NCBI GenBank assembly: GCA_003833135.1
Contig: QZLH01000448.1
Span: forward strand, 12,338 to 76,337
Source of the DNA: Oehlia diaphana
Lineage: Eukaryota > Glomeromycota > Glomeromycetes > Glomerales > Glomeraceae
Reading direction: 5' to 3'
DNA length: 64,000 nt
The translations under genes and the position numbers were made by a program. Under the pieces are notes generated by a model that saw only the letters and a program-made list of their open reading frames with translations, did not search any database and was not told where the DNA came from. Shown piece after piece: positions 26,058 to 38,573 of this stretch. The first letter of the stretch is position 1. Every line of letters starts with the position of its first letter.

Positions 26058-28886
26058 ATGCCTCCAAAAACAAAAACGCGTCCTTCCGGAGAGACGGAAC
26101 TTGCATTAAAAAAACAGAGGAAAAGTTCATCACCCGAACCACCATCCAGTGTATTAACGCAACAACAGGAGGAGGAAATGTCTTCTGCATATATTGCACA
26201 ATTATTGGCTCAGGAAGGTTATGATGAACATCCTTATTACTCACAATATCATAGTACGACATATGACAATTTTTACGAAAATGATGATAAAGACGATGAT
26301 GATGATTATAATCCGTCTTCGAGACCTAAATCAAAGAAAACAGGTTTGCGATATATTCTGTCTTAGTAGCAAATTAGTGGCAAACCGACAATTTTATGTT
26401 TATTTAATAATGTATTATAACATGATAAAATTTAAAAATCCTTTATTTAAAGGAACGAAAGGTCGTAAACGCAAAAGTGATGCTTACAAAAAAACTTCTC
26501 AACAGAATAATGTGTCTCCGTCTGATGAGATGATCAGCCATCCTAGCAATGATTCCGTATCTATCGATGATAGTTCGAATCTTTACATGTTTGAAAATAT
26601 ATCAAATAATGGAAAAAATGGCGAAGGAAATAGTGGTTCCCAAAGAAATGAAGTAAAATCTAATTCTGAACCAATCAAAAAACAAAAAAAAACTCCAAAG
26701 AAAATATTACCAGGTATGAATATAGGTGCGTATTCTGATGAAGAAGAATCTCTATTCTTGTCCGGATTGGACCTTTATGGGCGTGATTGGAAGAAAGTAA
26801 GATAAAAAACTCGTTTATATAAGTTGTTCTTTTTTTTATTTCGCCTCACATAAATTAACACTTCTCTTTTGAAACACAGTTGGCCGAACACATAAAAACA
26901 AGGGATACTAATTCGATACGAAGTCATGCTCAGAAACACTTTATCAAGTTATTCAGAGATGGAATTCCCTTGCCACTAAAGGTGAAGAAATAACTTGGAA
27001 GTGCTTAGAGTACATGGAAAATAAAAAAAAGACTACTTTTATAAGTTACCGTTTGTCCCGGATTTATGAATTCCTACTATTTATTTAGGTGCAAGAATCT
27101 GGCAAGGGTTATACCTTGTCAGGTAAAGAGTTAGATCCTAACTCTGCTGCAGCGAGGCCATATCTTATGAGGAATCCACCCCAAGAAAACCGAGAACTTG
27201 AAAAGAAACCCGAATCACCCCCAATCAAACCATCCAGTAATAAATCAGATGATGATTTGCCAAATGATACGGTAGATAATATTAGTCAGTCCGATTCTCA
27301 ATCTTTAAATGATAAGGAACAAAATTTTCTAATTAGGCAAGAAGAGCAATTAAAAATTAAAGAAAGTGATCAAATAGAAGACGATATGTTAATACAAGCA
27401 GATGAAAATTATCAAATTTTAACGGCCGAAGAGAATAGTAGTAGTGGTCGTCCGTAAGTAAAAAGATATTAAATTTATTATATAATTAGTTAATTGCAAT
27501 TTTTTTTTTTTTTTTTTTGAAATCTTTTTAGCCGTATGTCACCAAAGATTGCACAAGAGGTTGCAAAAGAAAATGCTAGTCAATTGTATGGTGCTGATGG
27601 CCGTACTGAGTATGCGAAAGCAAGATTACGTGGAGATAGAAAACAACTATCGAACACTCCCGAAGAAAGCGCGTAAGGTTTATTTTAATTAATATTTGCA
27701 TTATAATAAACATGTTGTTTATGAAATAAAAAAACTTTAAAATATTAGAGATCCATTGACGATGATAAAGTGCGATCCATTTTTTGGCGCTCCTAATTCA
27801 AATGTTGCTGGATGTCAACCGTTTTCGATGATTGTAGAATCAAACGTACTTGTTGCGATGGATTTTCATGCGCATCTTATGAATACCGAAATCATTGGAT
27901 TTTTAGCTGGTCATTGGATACCCGAGGAGAAAAGTAAGTTAACAACCATTTAATTTTAGATGAATTATATATTATATATATATTAATCAATATGAATTCT
28001 CGAAGAGTTGATTATCAAAACTACTTTTCCTTGTCGTTCACTTCAAACTGGAGAGAATCACGTCAATGTTGAGATGGATCCAACTTCCGCATTAGAAGTT
28101 CAGCAAACCATTACTGATCGTAATATGCAAGTCGTTGGGTGGTATCATTCGCACCCGATTTTTCAACCTGATCCTTCAATAGTCGATTTGGAAAATCAAA
28201 ATAATTATCAAAAATTATTCAGAGACGAAAAATTTAACGAAGAACCCTTTGTTGGTGCTATTGTCGGTAAGAATTTTTTTTTTCCTTGTACAAAAAGGTA
28301 AATAGATAAATTCGATTAACTACTATTTATTTGGATGATATTTAAGGCCCTTATGACCCAAAATTACCTGGTTCCTTGTCGGTTATCAATTGGTTTTACG
28401 TTAGCAACTTAAATAAGTCAGCAGATGAAATAGGACAAGCAAAGCAGTTGGCTTTTGAATTAGTCAACAATTCAGCAATCTCGGATGAAGTTGCTGATGA
28501 AATTGTCAGTTAGATATACAGTTGTATTATTCATTTATTTTAATATTTATTTGATACTTATTTAATTTTCATATTCTTAGCTCGATCTCGTGGAACAATA
28601 TCGTGCATCAAATGATCGCGTGAATTTTAAAGAATATTGGCGTAAGGATACTAAGGAAACTAAATTGGAAAAACTTATTAAGTCACTAGCGAAACGTATG
28701 CCATGGTTGAATGTATCAAACAACACGCATCGTGATGATGAAGAACAACACATCAAAGTAGAAGATTACAAGATGCAAGAGGATTCATCAAAAATTAATG
28801 AACAAGTGTGTAAAATAACTTCATCTAAGCAAACTACAAGTGATAATTTTTTGGAAAGAGTACAAAAGCTTTTGATGGCCTGGTGA
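26058..28886 (+). CDS. MYSM1-like Myb/SANT plus JAMM (MPN+) deubiquitinase
   Basis: Probable nuclear metallo-deubiquitinase; animal MYSM1 removes ubiquitin from histone H2A. Start MPPKTKTRPSGE follows an AT-rich leader. The order is: acidic, disordered N-terminus (to about residue 190); a SHAQKYF-type Myb/SANT repeat split by an intron (YSDEEESLFLSGLDLYGRDWKK then SIRSHAQKHFIKLFRDG); a disordered acidic linker; RMSPKIAQEVAKENASQLYG; and the MPN domain: ESNVLVAMDFHAHLMNTEIIGFLAG (catalytic Glu), GWYHSHPIFQPDPSIVDLENQ (His-x-His-x10-Asp zinc site with Ser), EPFVGAIVGPYDP. A basic C-terminal part with RVNFKEYW follows. The JAMM zinc ligands are complete, so it should be active. I could not see the SWIRM domain that animal MYSM1 carries between Myb and MPN. 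Exons: about nine, all junctions short. Confidence 0.88.
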
Positions 28887-28969
28887 TCATTTGGTTACCA
28901 GTTTTACGAGATGATTGAAATTTGTTTGTTTATTTGTAATAAATGGATATAAATATTTTAACGACTGAT

Positions 28970-30201
28970 CTAATAAAGCAAAATCATAATAAGAATAAGA
29001 CAGCCAAACATCAAAAGAAGCCTTGAGATAAAGGCTTGTTGTGGTGAAGGGGGTCCATTCGGAGGAGGAAAAGTCTAAGAAAAAAAAATTATTATTGTAC
29101 ATTATTTAAAAGAAGATAAAACGTTTACAGAGACTTACGAATTGTGCCCCAAAAAATGATGGAAATATTGTACTAGCTGAAATTGAAAAATGTGGTCCAA
29201 ATGCATTCGAATGAAATGATGAACCAGGAAAAAACTGTGCACTCGGTTGATTTGGATCTCTTTGTGGTTGAGGCCTTTGACCAGCGGGACGATTTGGAAT
29301 ATCTGAATTTTTCCTACAATATTACAGTTTTAAATTAAATAATTGCCTACTCAAACTTGATACAACATATTTTTCTGTACCTAGGATCTTTAGCCTCTTT
29401 TCCTCTTCCGTAAATTGGTATAACCTTATCTTGTCCGCATCCCGCTTTGCATACGGGACATAGTGGATTTTGAGATTGTGCCTCTAACCACTATCATCAT
29501 AAAATTGAGTCAATTGTTCATTAAAATAATTATTATTGAGTAATAAATATTTTTAGAAATTAAAAATTACTAACTTGATGCAGACATGGCCAACTGGTAT
29601 TATTTAAAAGAAAAATATTTACTTAATAAAAAAATATAATATTTAATAATATAATTTGTTAAAATACCAACCAAAATAAATGCCCACATAAAGTTAGAAC
29701 AGGTGAAGATGCTGTGTCAAAACTGAATTCGAAGAAATTGAGTAAATAATTCAAATATCAGATAAATTCATTATCTTTCTCTTACCAAATATTACATTCA
29801 TATTCAGAGCTACCACTATTTGTATGAACCTCATTATTTTTGCTCTGTGAACCTCTTCTAACAGTACGACTACTCCCTTCGCCTGCAGAGGACGAAATCG
29901 TTGATCCCGAAGATAAACCGACTGTAAAGCCTGTTGACTTTGACGATTTAGTTGAAATTTGCAAATTTGATCCACCTCGGTGTCTCAAAACGGTTACATT
30001 ATTCTCTGTTACTTCACTAGAATTATTGCTTCGCGTTTCCGATTGTGATTCATCCTCGTCAGTAACTGTAGAATATTGTGTTTGTGTTGGTTCGGTTTCA
30101 GACATTTCAAGAATCCCATTCCCGTTCACCTCACTATTTAAAACACGTACAGGTTCAGAAGACTCATTAGCTATTTCTTGTTCCAGACGATCAATACCCA
30201 T
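28970..30201 (-). CDS. RING E3 ubiquitin ligase with C-terminal anchor, RNF5/RMA1-like
   Basis: ER-membrane ubiquitin ligase of the RNF5/RNF185/RMA1 type, acting in ER-associated degradation. The N-terminal 130 residues are a Ser/Thr/Glu-rich disordered region absent from the small animal proteins. The C3HC4 RING follows: YECNICFDTASSPVLTLCGH, then LFCWPCLHQWLEAQSQ, NPLCPVCKAGC, DKVIPIYGRG. Introns fall in two RING cysteine codons, and phase-2 splices (TG|T) restore each. A Pro/Gln-rich linker (NRPAGQRPQPQRDPNQ) leads to a single C-terminal hydrophobic span RLLLMFGCLILIMILLY that would anchor it in the membrane. Stop is TAG at 28970-28972. It is convergent with the MYSM1-like gene (83 bases apart). 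Confidence 0.92.
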
Positions 30202-30406
30202 TCAAAATATAAGGAGTTATGTAATTTTAATTGAACTCCAGGAAGCTATCTACAATTAAATCTTTAAATATTAATCTAATTCGAAATGTAATAAATTCTT
30301 TTTAAAAAATAAAATTTCTATATAGTCTAGTATGTTAATAATGTCATCTGCATGGCATTACTTAAAATATATATCAATTTTAAATGTGGCGTAGCAAAAT
30401 TCAAAA

Positions 30407-31377
30407 ATGAAAAAATTTTATTTTTGGGATGATGAAAATTCAGAGGAAAAATCTGTTATAATAAAAGAATTACTTGACCCAACATATGGATGTTACGTAT
30501 GGCCATCAGCATTTGTATTAGCCGAATATATTTGGCATGAGAGAGATTTATTTAAGGACAAAACAATCTTAGAAGTAAGGTTAACAGAATTTCAATTTTA
30601 GGTTTTTTAGGTTGATTCGACGGACATTTATTATATCACAATTATAATAGCTAGGTTCAGGCACTTCATTACCAGGACTTTTGTGTGCATTACTCTCCGA
30701 TAATACACATGTGATTCTAACAGATAGATCAGATGTACCTCAAATACTTGAAAATATTCGAGAAATTGCAAAATTAAATAATTTACTATCTAGAAATAAC
30801 ATTTGGATAAAAAGTTTAATGTGGGGTGATTTTAGTGATACCGATCATCAACTCGAAAGTGGTGGTGGCTTATTTCAATTACTAAATGATATTGAAAAAT
30901 CTAATAGAAAGATTGATTGGATTCTGGGAAGTGATACTTTTTATGATCCAAAAGGTAAAATGTAATGTTTAACTTCTTCATTATTTTCTCTATTTTCACT
31001 TATATATATATCTAGATTTTGAAGATATCATTGTAACCATCGCTTATATATTAACTTATCATTTTCCAAATGCAAAATTCATAACATCATATCAAGAAAG
31101 AAGGTATCATTAAATTTTAAATTATTTTACTCATAAAATAATTTCTCAAAATATTTTTTTTTGTTTATTTAACAGTTCCAAAAGATCTATTCAATATCTC
31201 TTGGATAAATGGAAACTTAAATGTAATCAAATCTCTCTTGCTTCGTTCAATTTTAATCATAACAAATATATAAATGATAAAAATGACGACAACGATGAAG
31301 ATAAAGAATCAACAGATGACGTAGCTTACGCTGCCTCATTACAAAGTATATTTTTATTAGAAATTACTAAAATCTAG
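30407..31377 (+). CDS. METTL23-like lysine/arginine-type methyltransferase (MTF16 family)
   Basis: Seven-beta-strand SAM methyltransferase; human METTL23 methylates histone H3 Arg17. Start MKKFYFWDDENSEEKS; then LDPTYGCYVWPSAFVLAEYIW (YGxYxWPSAxVLA is the METTL23 signature), SAM motif LELGSGTSLPGLLCALL rebuilt across an intron (GAA|CTA), TDRSDVPQILENI, and the (D/N)WI-type motif IDWILGSDTFYDPKDFEDII. The C-terminal part has FITSYQERSSKRSIQYLLDKW and a long Asn/Asp stretch. Stop is TAG at 31375-31377. It lies 205 bases from the divergent RNF5-like gene, so the two probably share a compact promoter. The substrate in fungi is unknown. Confidence 0.88.
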
Positions 31378-31629
31378 TTTATTACCTTTTTACTATTAAA
31401 CAATTTTTATTTTAAATGAAATATATTGTTCAAATTAAACAATGAAAACAAATATTAGTTAGATAAAGAAAATAACCCGATGGCATTCTTTTTAAATTAC
31501 ACAAACAAGAATACAAAAGAGATAAAAAAAGAAGAAAATGTCTTTTAGCTTCTATAAGTAATTTACAAGTTTTCCAACCATTCAAATTACTTATTCGTTG
31601 TTACCGCTAAATTAAAAATATTAATGTGC

Positions 31630-33182
31630 TTATTTGACACGACTGCTTTCAGAAGATATTTTATATTCTTCTGATTGAAGACGTTGATCTTGAATTTCAA
31701 GTGTTCGCAATTGTTCACGCTGGTTAATCAATTCTCCAAAAACAGCATCGGGCAAAACGAAATCTTTTTTACTCATCAGTCTGGTTGGAACACGTTCACC
31801 GAATGCAAAAGCAGAGCGTGTGCTCTTGCGTGAGCCCGATGCCATTCCTGTACGTGGTCTAACAAAACTTGTTACACGGTCGGCAGTTGAAAGTATTGGC
31901 GCCACGGCCGACGTTGCTGTCGTAGAAGGAAACATGGAATTTTGTGCTTTCTTTCCTTTTAGTGGTGTTTTGGCAGGTTTTTTTGTTATCGTAGACGCTT
32001 TTGAAGCAAGTTCATCATTTTTCTTCTTTCGACTTCGGGTAATTCGTGTCGATGTTTCCTCCTTAGGTTTTGGCGGAACATCATCAGAATTTGTAATCAA
32101 AGTACTTTTTGACCCCCGAAGTCGTGTTCTTTTCATCTCAGGTTCTTCCGGGGCCTTGCCCTCTCCTTCATTGATAGTCGCATCCACTTTCCGCTTTTTT
32201 CCACCTAAGCCAAATGAATCATATATGGCTAACGTATCTTCAGCCTCTTTGAGCAATTTTTGGTGTGCTATCTGCAGCTTACTCGCGTCATTTGTTGCAT
32301 CCTTATTTCGCAGAGCAGCAACCGATATTAAACTTTTTGAATCGGTATTGCGCAACTTTTCAACGGCTAATTGTTGTTGGTATCTCTCATATGCCAACTT
32401 TTCGCGCTCACGATTTCTAAGTTTCTTTTCGGCTAGCTCATGTTTACGATGACGCTTTTCATACGCCGCATCAGATATATCTTCCTATAGGTTAAAGACT
32501 TTAAAAATTGTTGCTTAAATGAGAATGATTATGAAAGCTATAATACAAAATTTTTACGAACTTCTTGAGCCTTACTCCGTAACCCGCTTATATCTCCATT
32601 AACAACTCTAAATGATGGTACAGAAATTTCCTTATCATCAATATTATTGGTCTTAATTAATTCCTCATCCTCATTGTCCTCTATAACATCACAAGTTTCT
32701 AAGAGGCTTTCATCAGAAGTCAGCAAAATCGTTGTTTCGCCTGATATAAGAGGCGCTAACAAAGCAGCTAAATAATAGTTAAAGTATCAATCAGATAATA
32801 AATAATAAGACAATAACTATAATATGCGATAATACTTAAGCATACCTTGATCTGCTGCAACTTCGTCCGCAAGAACACTTGCAAGTGTCCCAACCTTGCG
32901 CGGCGGCAACACTCTCTTCTTTGGATTAGGTTCTGATGTTTCAGATACAGCGATACTCTGTGCAACATTCTCTTCTAAAAGCTCCAAAGCTGGAGACCTG
33001 CGGCGTTTCTTTCCAACTGCACGTTTAGAAGTCTTAGTTTCTTGTAGGTTATGCTCATCGTTTCCTCCGGAGCTTGAAGTAGTAACTATCGATTCTGGAG
33101 TATCGCGCTCATGCGGAACAGAATCAACGTCATTATCAATGTCGACTTGATCAGGGGCAGTGTCAAGAGTATTTCTTGGCAT
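31630..33182 (-). CDS. PEHE-domain protein (KANSL1/MSL1-like)
   Basis: Probable nuclear protein; PEHE domains in MSL1 and KANSL1 recruit MYST-type histone acetyltransferases. Start MPRNTLDTAPDQVDID was preferred over an in-frame Met at 33365, because the upstream residues are low-complexity and look like translated leader. The N-terminal third holds nuclear-localisation-like clusters (KKRRRSPALELLEE, NPKKRVLPPRKVG). The PEHE-like part spans the second and third exons: EISVPSFRVV (the PxWR-like entry) followed by EDISDAAYEKRHRKHELAEKKLR and a charged helical stretch. The C-terminus is basic and low-complexity (KKRKVDATINEG, RITRSRKKKNDE) with VPTRLMSKKDFVLPD near the end. A 210-codon open frame on the opposite strand is a shadow. 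Domain call is by motif similarity only. Confidence 0.7.
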
Positions 33183-34260
33183 TTTTGGGACCTGCTCAAG
33201 AAAAACTAGCTTTATAACATAATACAAGGTAAATATTAGAATCAAAAAATATGAAGAGTTTTGCAACAAAGTAACCGAGTTGCGTTGTGAAAATGTAAAT
33301 TTCTGTGGCGAATTATGATGAGATTCTGAATGAAAAAAACTCTTTATCATAATACTTTTGTCCAATCAATTTTGTAATTTTGTATTGATTTTTGATTCGT
33401 ATAAATAGACATTTTTTTATCAATTTATTTGTTTTTTTTATTTAATTCTTATAATATGCGCGTCTCAAAAAAAAAAAAAATATGTAAATATTTTCACGTA
33501 TAAATTGTAATATAAAAAATGAACTACTGTGAAGATTTAAGGTGGCTAAGCTTTTATTGTAAATTCTGTTGATTATTGAGATTCTTCACTAATTAAAACA
33601 TACAAAATATTTCTATTAATTATTTTTATCGCCTCATTGTTCATGTTCTGTTTGGAATCTAAATCTACCTAATTCTACAATTATTCAAATCACTAACCAA
33701 TAACCATTGCATATCGTTTTATCGTTATACATGTACGACTGTGAGATCATCATTCTCTGTAAAACCAATATATAAATTTACCTCTTTTTTGATGATTTTT
33801 ATCAGTATTTTGAATAATAGTTCTCTATAATGATTATCAATAATTGCATGCGCTGTCAGTCCTTAATTTCCGTTATTTTAAAATTATTACACACTTTTCA
33901 AATCATTTCTAAATGGAGATCACATGTCGGGCTCACAAAATTTATTGAAAAAAATTTGCAGTCAAGACATTAGCAATTTTATTGAGGAATCCTGAATCTA
34001 ATAGGTTTTTAGTATTTAAAATAACAACTATTATAGATTACAAGTGTGGAGCTAATATTAGTAAAATAATTATCATATAGGAAATTATTATACATATAAT
34101 AAATAAATAATACAGTATATTTAAATATTCTAAGTGGAAGAATTATAAATGCTGTTTATAGGGTGAGAAGTCATTTCATCGAGAGTCTAATTATATAAAA
34201 AATTTTTTTTTGGAAAATTTCATTATAATAAATAAATAAATAATTGCTTTTTATGTAATT
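33183..34260. other. intergenic region between PEHE gene and trehalose phosphorylase
   Basis: About 1.1 kb with no recognisable exon. Both flanking genes read leftward, so it holds the PEHE gene's promoter and leader on the left and the 3' region of trehalose phosphorylase on the right. It contains poly-T/poly-A runs and nothing else I can name. Confidence 0.55.
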
Positions 34261-36826
34261 TCAATTAATTACCTTTTTTTCAATTTCTGGATCATTCGCT
34301 TGTTGATTCATCACCTCTTTATAATTATATTGTTCTGCCCAAAGCTCTTTAACCCATTTTTTGTTTCCACAAGGTACTTGTTCATCGATTTCAATATCTT
34401 TTTTACCCATCTCTTTACGTCTTTCTTTAGCGAATCGGTTAATTAAATATAACCAATTAAGAGTTTGGAATACGGTAAAGTACTGTTCGTTTAAAGTCTC
34501 TACTGCTTTCTTTGACATTTTCTGATAAAGTTCTTGGTCATTAAACAAAGTAAACAAATAATCTGCTACTTGTTCAGTATCACCAATATCTGCCAAGAAG
34601 CCCGTTTCTCCATGTTTAATCTGAAGCGGTATTCCTCCTATAAAAATTTACGTTTATATCAATAAAAAAGATTATAAATAAACAAATAAAATCATCATAC
34701 CCATCATACCTGCTTTGAATGCTACAACAGGAACACCCTTTGCTAAGGCTTCTGTAACTTTAATTTCAAACCCCTCTCTCGTACTTAATTGTAATGCTAC
34801 ATGAGCACATCTTAAAATAGTGTTGAATATTTGATCACAAGGAGGAAGACGTACAACTGAAACAATGTTTATGATATCAGCATACTCGGGCCGTGCCAAT
34901 AACTCATGAGTCTTTTCATAAATTGGAGTTCCATCTGGATCATCAATACTTCCAGCTCCACAAATTATTAATGAAGGAAGTTTTTCTTGAGCCCAACCAG
35001 CTTCTTTAAGCTTATCGTGGAGAAGCTTAAAGGAATGGATCAGCAAATCAATACCTATGATTTAAAAGAAATATTAATAAATATTTCGTTGTTGATAATA
35101 TCTAATAAATAATAAATTAAATAGTTTACCTTTGCTAGGATCAAATCTAGCCACTTGAACAATATATGGTCGATAAAAATCAATTTCAACACCACATTGA
35201 TCTATTGATAATCTATTATAAACCAATTTATAATAAGATAAATCGGACAGGCTCAATTCTTTGTTTAAACCATCTAATGGATCTGTACAAGCAGGAAGAA
35301 GAACCACTTTTTCCATAGGAACATTATCTGGAACGAAATTATGCATAGGATGAGATACAAACAGATCTGCTTGGGAAATAAAGCTCCAAAGGAAATTCCA
35401 TGTTATAGCTTGTGGTCCGGTCGGATTCTGCCGGATCAGATCGGCACATACTAAAAATATATACGAATATTTATATTAAATAATTTTGAAATAGGAAAAT
35501 TTATAATTTTAAGTATAAAACTTACTTTCAATATGACTTCTGTATATAATCTTGCATGTTGGATTGAGTTTTTTGATTTGAGGAATAATACCACAAACTA
35601 AATGTGATAACAAAATGTTAAAGTTATACCAAATAAACTAAGAAACTCCTATAGTATTGTATCTACCTTGTGGATCATCAATTATTATCACATCACTATT
35701 CTTAATTGGACCCTCATCATCTTTCCAGAAATGTTCGACATTATCATTGGACCAATTAATAAATATTCGTTTGTCATTTTCGGTTAAGCAAACATCTGGA
35801 GGTGCTACACCCTATCAAAAAATGAGCAACCATTTTATCATTTCAGTTAATTGAATCTTACTTTTATTAAAAATTTCTAAGAATTTACCTGTAATACATT
35901 ATGAAACTTTCTTTTTGTTATATCAAACACTTCAGGTTTTGGTTTAGCAACAAACCAATGGATATCAATCTTCATAAGTTTACATAAACGAATAAGCGCA
36001 TGACGCATAAGAGCAACTAAATATTACAAGATTTGGTTTATTTCGTGTCTATAAAGGTTGTCATTTTTTATATGGTATACTTACCTCCACCTCCCTGAGG
36101 TGTTGCATTGAAGAATGATGCCCTTACATTTCTATCTTTAATTTCATCACCAATACTACTGATCACTTTCCAAGTTGCCGGATGAACAGTTTTTTCGTAA
36201 TGCACTAAATCAACCAACTTAATCATTCCATTTAGATCAACTTCAACTTCATGTCTGAATCCAACAGATATTCTTGGGATCGATCCAGGAATTTGTGGAC
36301 TAATCCTTGGCAAATAAAATTAAAGAAATGAGCATATGTCTTAATGTAATATTTAACAAATTATGTTTATATACCATACAACAGTTTTCCTCACAGCTGA
36401 ACTAGCTCGTTCATCGACAGTTTTACCCTTTGTTTTAATAACAAAAGGCAAAGCATCAAGCTCTAACCAAAGTCTAGAAGCAAGACTTGGCGAAGTAAAT
36501 AAAAGACTTTTCATATCTTGTCCATTTTTTAAATGCGCACCAAGACCAATTGCGTGTATTTTGTAATTTTGCGCTCTGGAATATAATGAAATATTTTCGA
36601 GGAGCACCTGTATAACTTTCTCAACACGATCCTCAATTTTAGGGATATTGGATACGTCGACAGTGGATATTTCAAAATCAATGGCATAACAACCATCGTG
36701 AGTACAAATAGCGTATTCAACTTTGTCATTATCGCCAAATTCTATTTCTAAACCTAAATAAACTGCCTGTGGAACCGCTGATATGCTAGTTCTACGATGA
36801 GTTGTTAAAGGCAAACGAACTGACAT
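34261..36826 (-). CDS. trehalose phosphorylase, fungal GT4 type
   Basis: Reversible cytosolic enzyme: trehalose plus phosphate gives glucose plus alpha-glucose 1-phosphate (configuration-retaining). About eight exons. N-terminal fungal TreP-specific region MSVRLPLTTHRRTSISAVPQ with YLGLEIEFGDNDKVEYAICTHD; then HPATWKVISSIGDEIKDRNV, FFNATPQGGGVALMRHA (the sugar-binding Gly loop), KIDIHWFVAKPKPEVFDITK, DDPQVCGIIP, YRSHIE, and the GT-B C-domain: YIVQVARFDPSKGIDLLIHS, LIICGAGSIDDPDGTPIYEK, LSTREGFEIKVTEALAKGVP (the EGFE nucleotide-sugar-type motif), GIPLQIKHGETGFLADIGDT. It ends NDPEIEKKVIN. Estimated length near 700 residues fits the fungal family. Trehalose is a main storage sugar of spores and hyphae in this group. 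Confidence 0.95.
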
Positions 36827-37288
36827 TGAGAAAGCCGAAGTTGACGGTTGGAGACAAAAGAGTTAATGGTGAATTTGAAGGTGATTTTCTAATTAAAATT
36901 TTTAGGATATTAGTTCCTTTTTATACTTTTTCATAAAATGTGGCTTTTGACACAATGTAACTTTCTTTGTTTAAACTATTCATTTTTGCAAATGAAGATT
37001 TTTTGATATACAAAAAATGGCCTGATGTTTTACGAATCTAAAAATGCATCCGCAGTAAATAAGAAGTGGATCAGAACCCTTGTAGCATGGTGGATAGATA
37101 GCAAATGCCTTGTGCAATGGCTAAAAATCCCGAAGATTACGTCAATGGGTCATGATATTATTTAATTGCCAATAATTTTAAATTTTTTAAAAAAAATCGA
37201 GCTACTGTTGCAGTATTTATATTTAAGATATCATACGTTCAATGGTTCAGCTAATTAAATAAAAGATAATTTATTTGAAGATTTGATT
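36827..37288. other. spacer with a possible degenerate SINE-like patch
   Basis: No exon. Around 37081-37152 lies a GC-richer patch (tgtagcatggtggataga, then aatcccgaagattacg and tcaatgggtcatga) resembling a degenerate tRNA-derived promoter (A-box-like TRGCNNNGTGG). The rest is AT-rich promoter or leader of the trehalose phosphorylase gene. Confidence 0.4.
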
Positions 37289-38573
37289 TCAAAAGCCCGA
37301 TAAAATATATTCATTATATATTTTTTCCGAATATTTAACAAGATTAGATTGAACTTGTACCTCATTAAGTGGAATATTCAAGATAACGTGAATATATGAA
37401 AAAACAACTGCATCGACAAAAGTAGGCAAACTAAACAAAACCAAAAACTAATTAGGAATCTGATTTAAATAAAATTTTCTTGCTCCTCGAAAATACCTTG
37501 ATCCAAAGAAATATTTGGAATCTCCTAAAGCATTAGAAATTGCTATTAAAGCTTCATTTGCTTCTTGATAAATCTATTAATAGATTTAATATTAATATAT
37601 AATAGTAATATCAGCCATTTCACATATATACAAAATAAATCAATAATATTAACTTCTTCCTTGTTTAATACCGGCTTTCTTGTTAATAATTCCTTGACAG
37701 CTAATTTTTTATACTTTTGAAAAAGTAATTTATCTAACGGCTTAGCATAATGTCCAACATATTTTTTATATGTTATGGATTCATTTGCGGGTTCACACCA
37801 AAGATTGTAAAGCTAAATTATATCAAAGTATAAATTAATTAATATTATTAATTTAATTTTTTTTTTCTTAAAGATCGATTAATTTACCAAAGCATTTCGC
37901 AACTTTGTATCGGCCAATGCGATAAATGATTGTGAATCTGCTTCTTGTTGTTCATTAATTCTTCCAAGATTATCAGAATACTATATACATTACACATATA
38001 TATACATTTTTTTCTGAAATTATTAAATAATACATCAATCATAATCGGTTAATTAATATTTATGATCACCGACCATATCAGTGACATGTTTTTCTATAGA
38101 ATCATTCACAAGAACATCGCCAGTTGTTAAAATTAAGAACGGAAGTTTTCCTAAATATTTTACATATTTATATAATTAGAAAAATGTCAAAAATCAATTA
38201 ACAATTAGAAAAAAAAAATTGGACGCACCCGAAGGTGACATTAATGGTTCGTTTGAACGTTTGGTTTCGAAATCACTTTTGCTAAATTTCAAAAAAGTCT
38301 TAAAATGAAAATTAATTAATCGCTTCACATCATAAGCGACTAATTAGGATTTGATTTAACGACAAATACCTGCCACTTTACACATTCCTGGTCAAAAGAG
38401 GTTTCTTGACCTGATTTCCAACCAGGTCCCCATATATACAACCTTGGATCATCAAGTTCTCGTACGCCATAAAGAGATCGATGAGTCTTTAGTGGAAATT
38501 TGGCAAGAAATTGGCGAATACTTTGTTGTATTGGGTTGTTATTTATTGTATTTCGCCATGTTTGGTTGGACAT
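37289..38573 (-). CDS. metaxin/SAM-complex-type GST-fold protein
   Basis: Likely component of the mitochondrial outer-membrane sorting and assembly machinery (metaxin, Sam35/Sam37 family), which inserts beta-barrel proteins. About seven exons. Start MSNQTWRNTINNNPIQQ; the family block YGVRELDDPRLYIWGPGW, SFDQECVKWQTFLKFSKSDF, then RSNEPLMSPSGKLPFLIL and TGDVLVNDSIEKHVTDM form a thioredoxin-like half. The all-helical GST-C half follows (ALADTKLRNALLYNLWCEP, YKKYVGHYAKPLDKLLF, LPTFVDAVVFSYIHVIL), ending YNEYILSGF and a TGA at 37289-37291. I see no C-terminal membrane span. Whether it is the Sam35 or Sam37/metaxin-1 orthologue is not decidable by eye. Confidence 0.85.

Noticed and set aside
29840..30259. 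139-codon open frame on the plus strand
   Set aside because: Shadow of the disordered first exon of the RNF5-like gene.
31820..32452. 210-codon open frame on the plus strand
   Set aside because: It is antisense to the PEHE gene, whose minus-strand frame carries the recognisable domain; the plus frame is Ser/Phe-rich shadow.
33183..33365. Upstream in-frame extension of the PEHE protein
   Set aside because: The added residues look like translated leader; MPRNTLD at 33182 is a better start.
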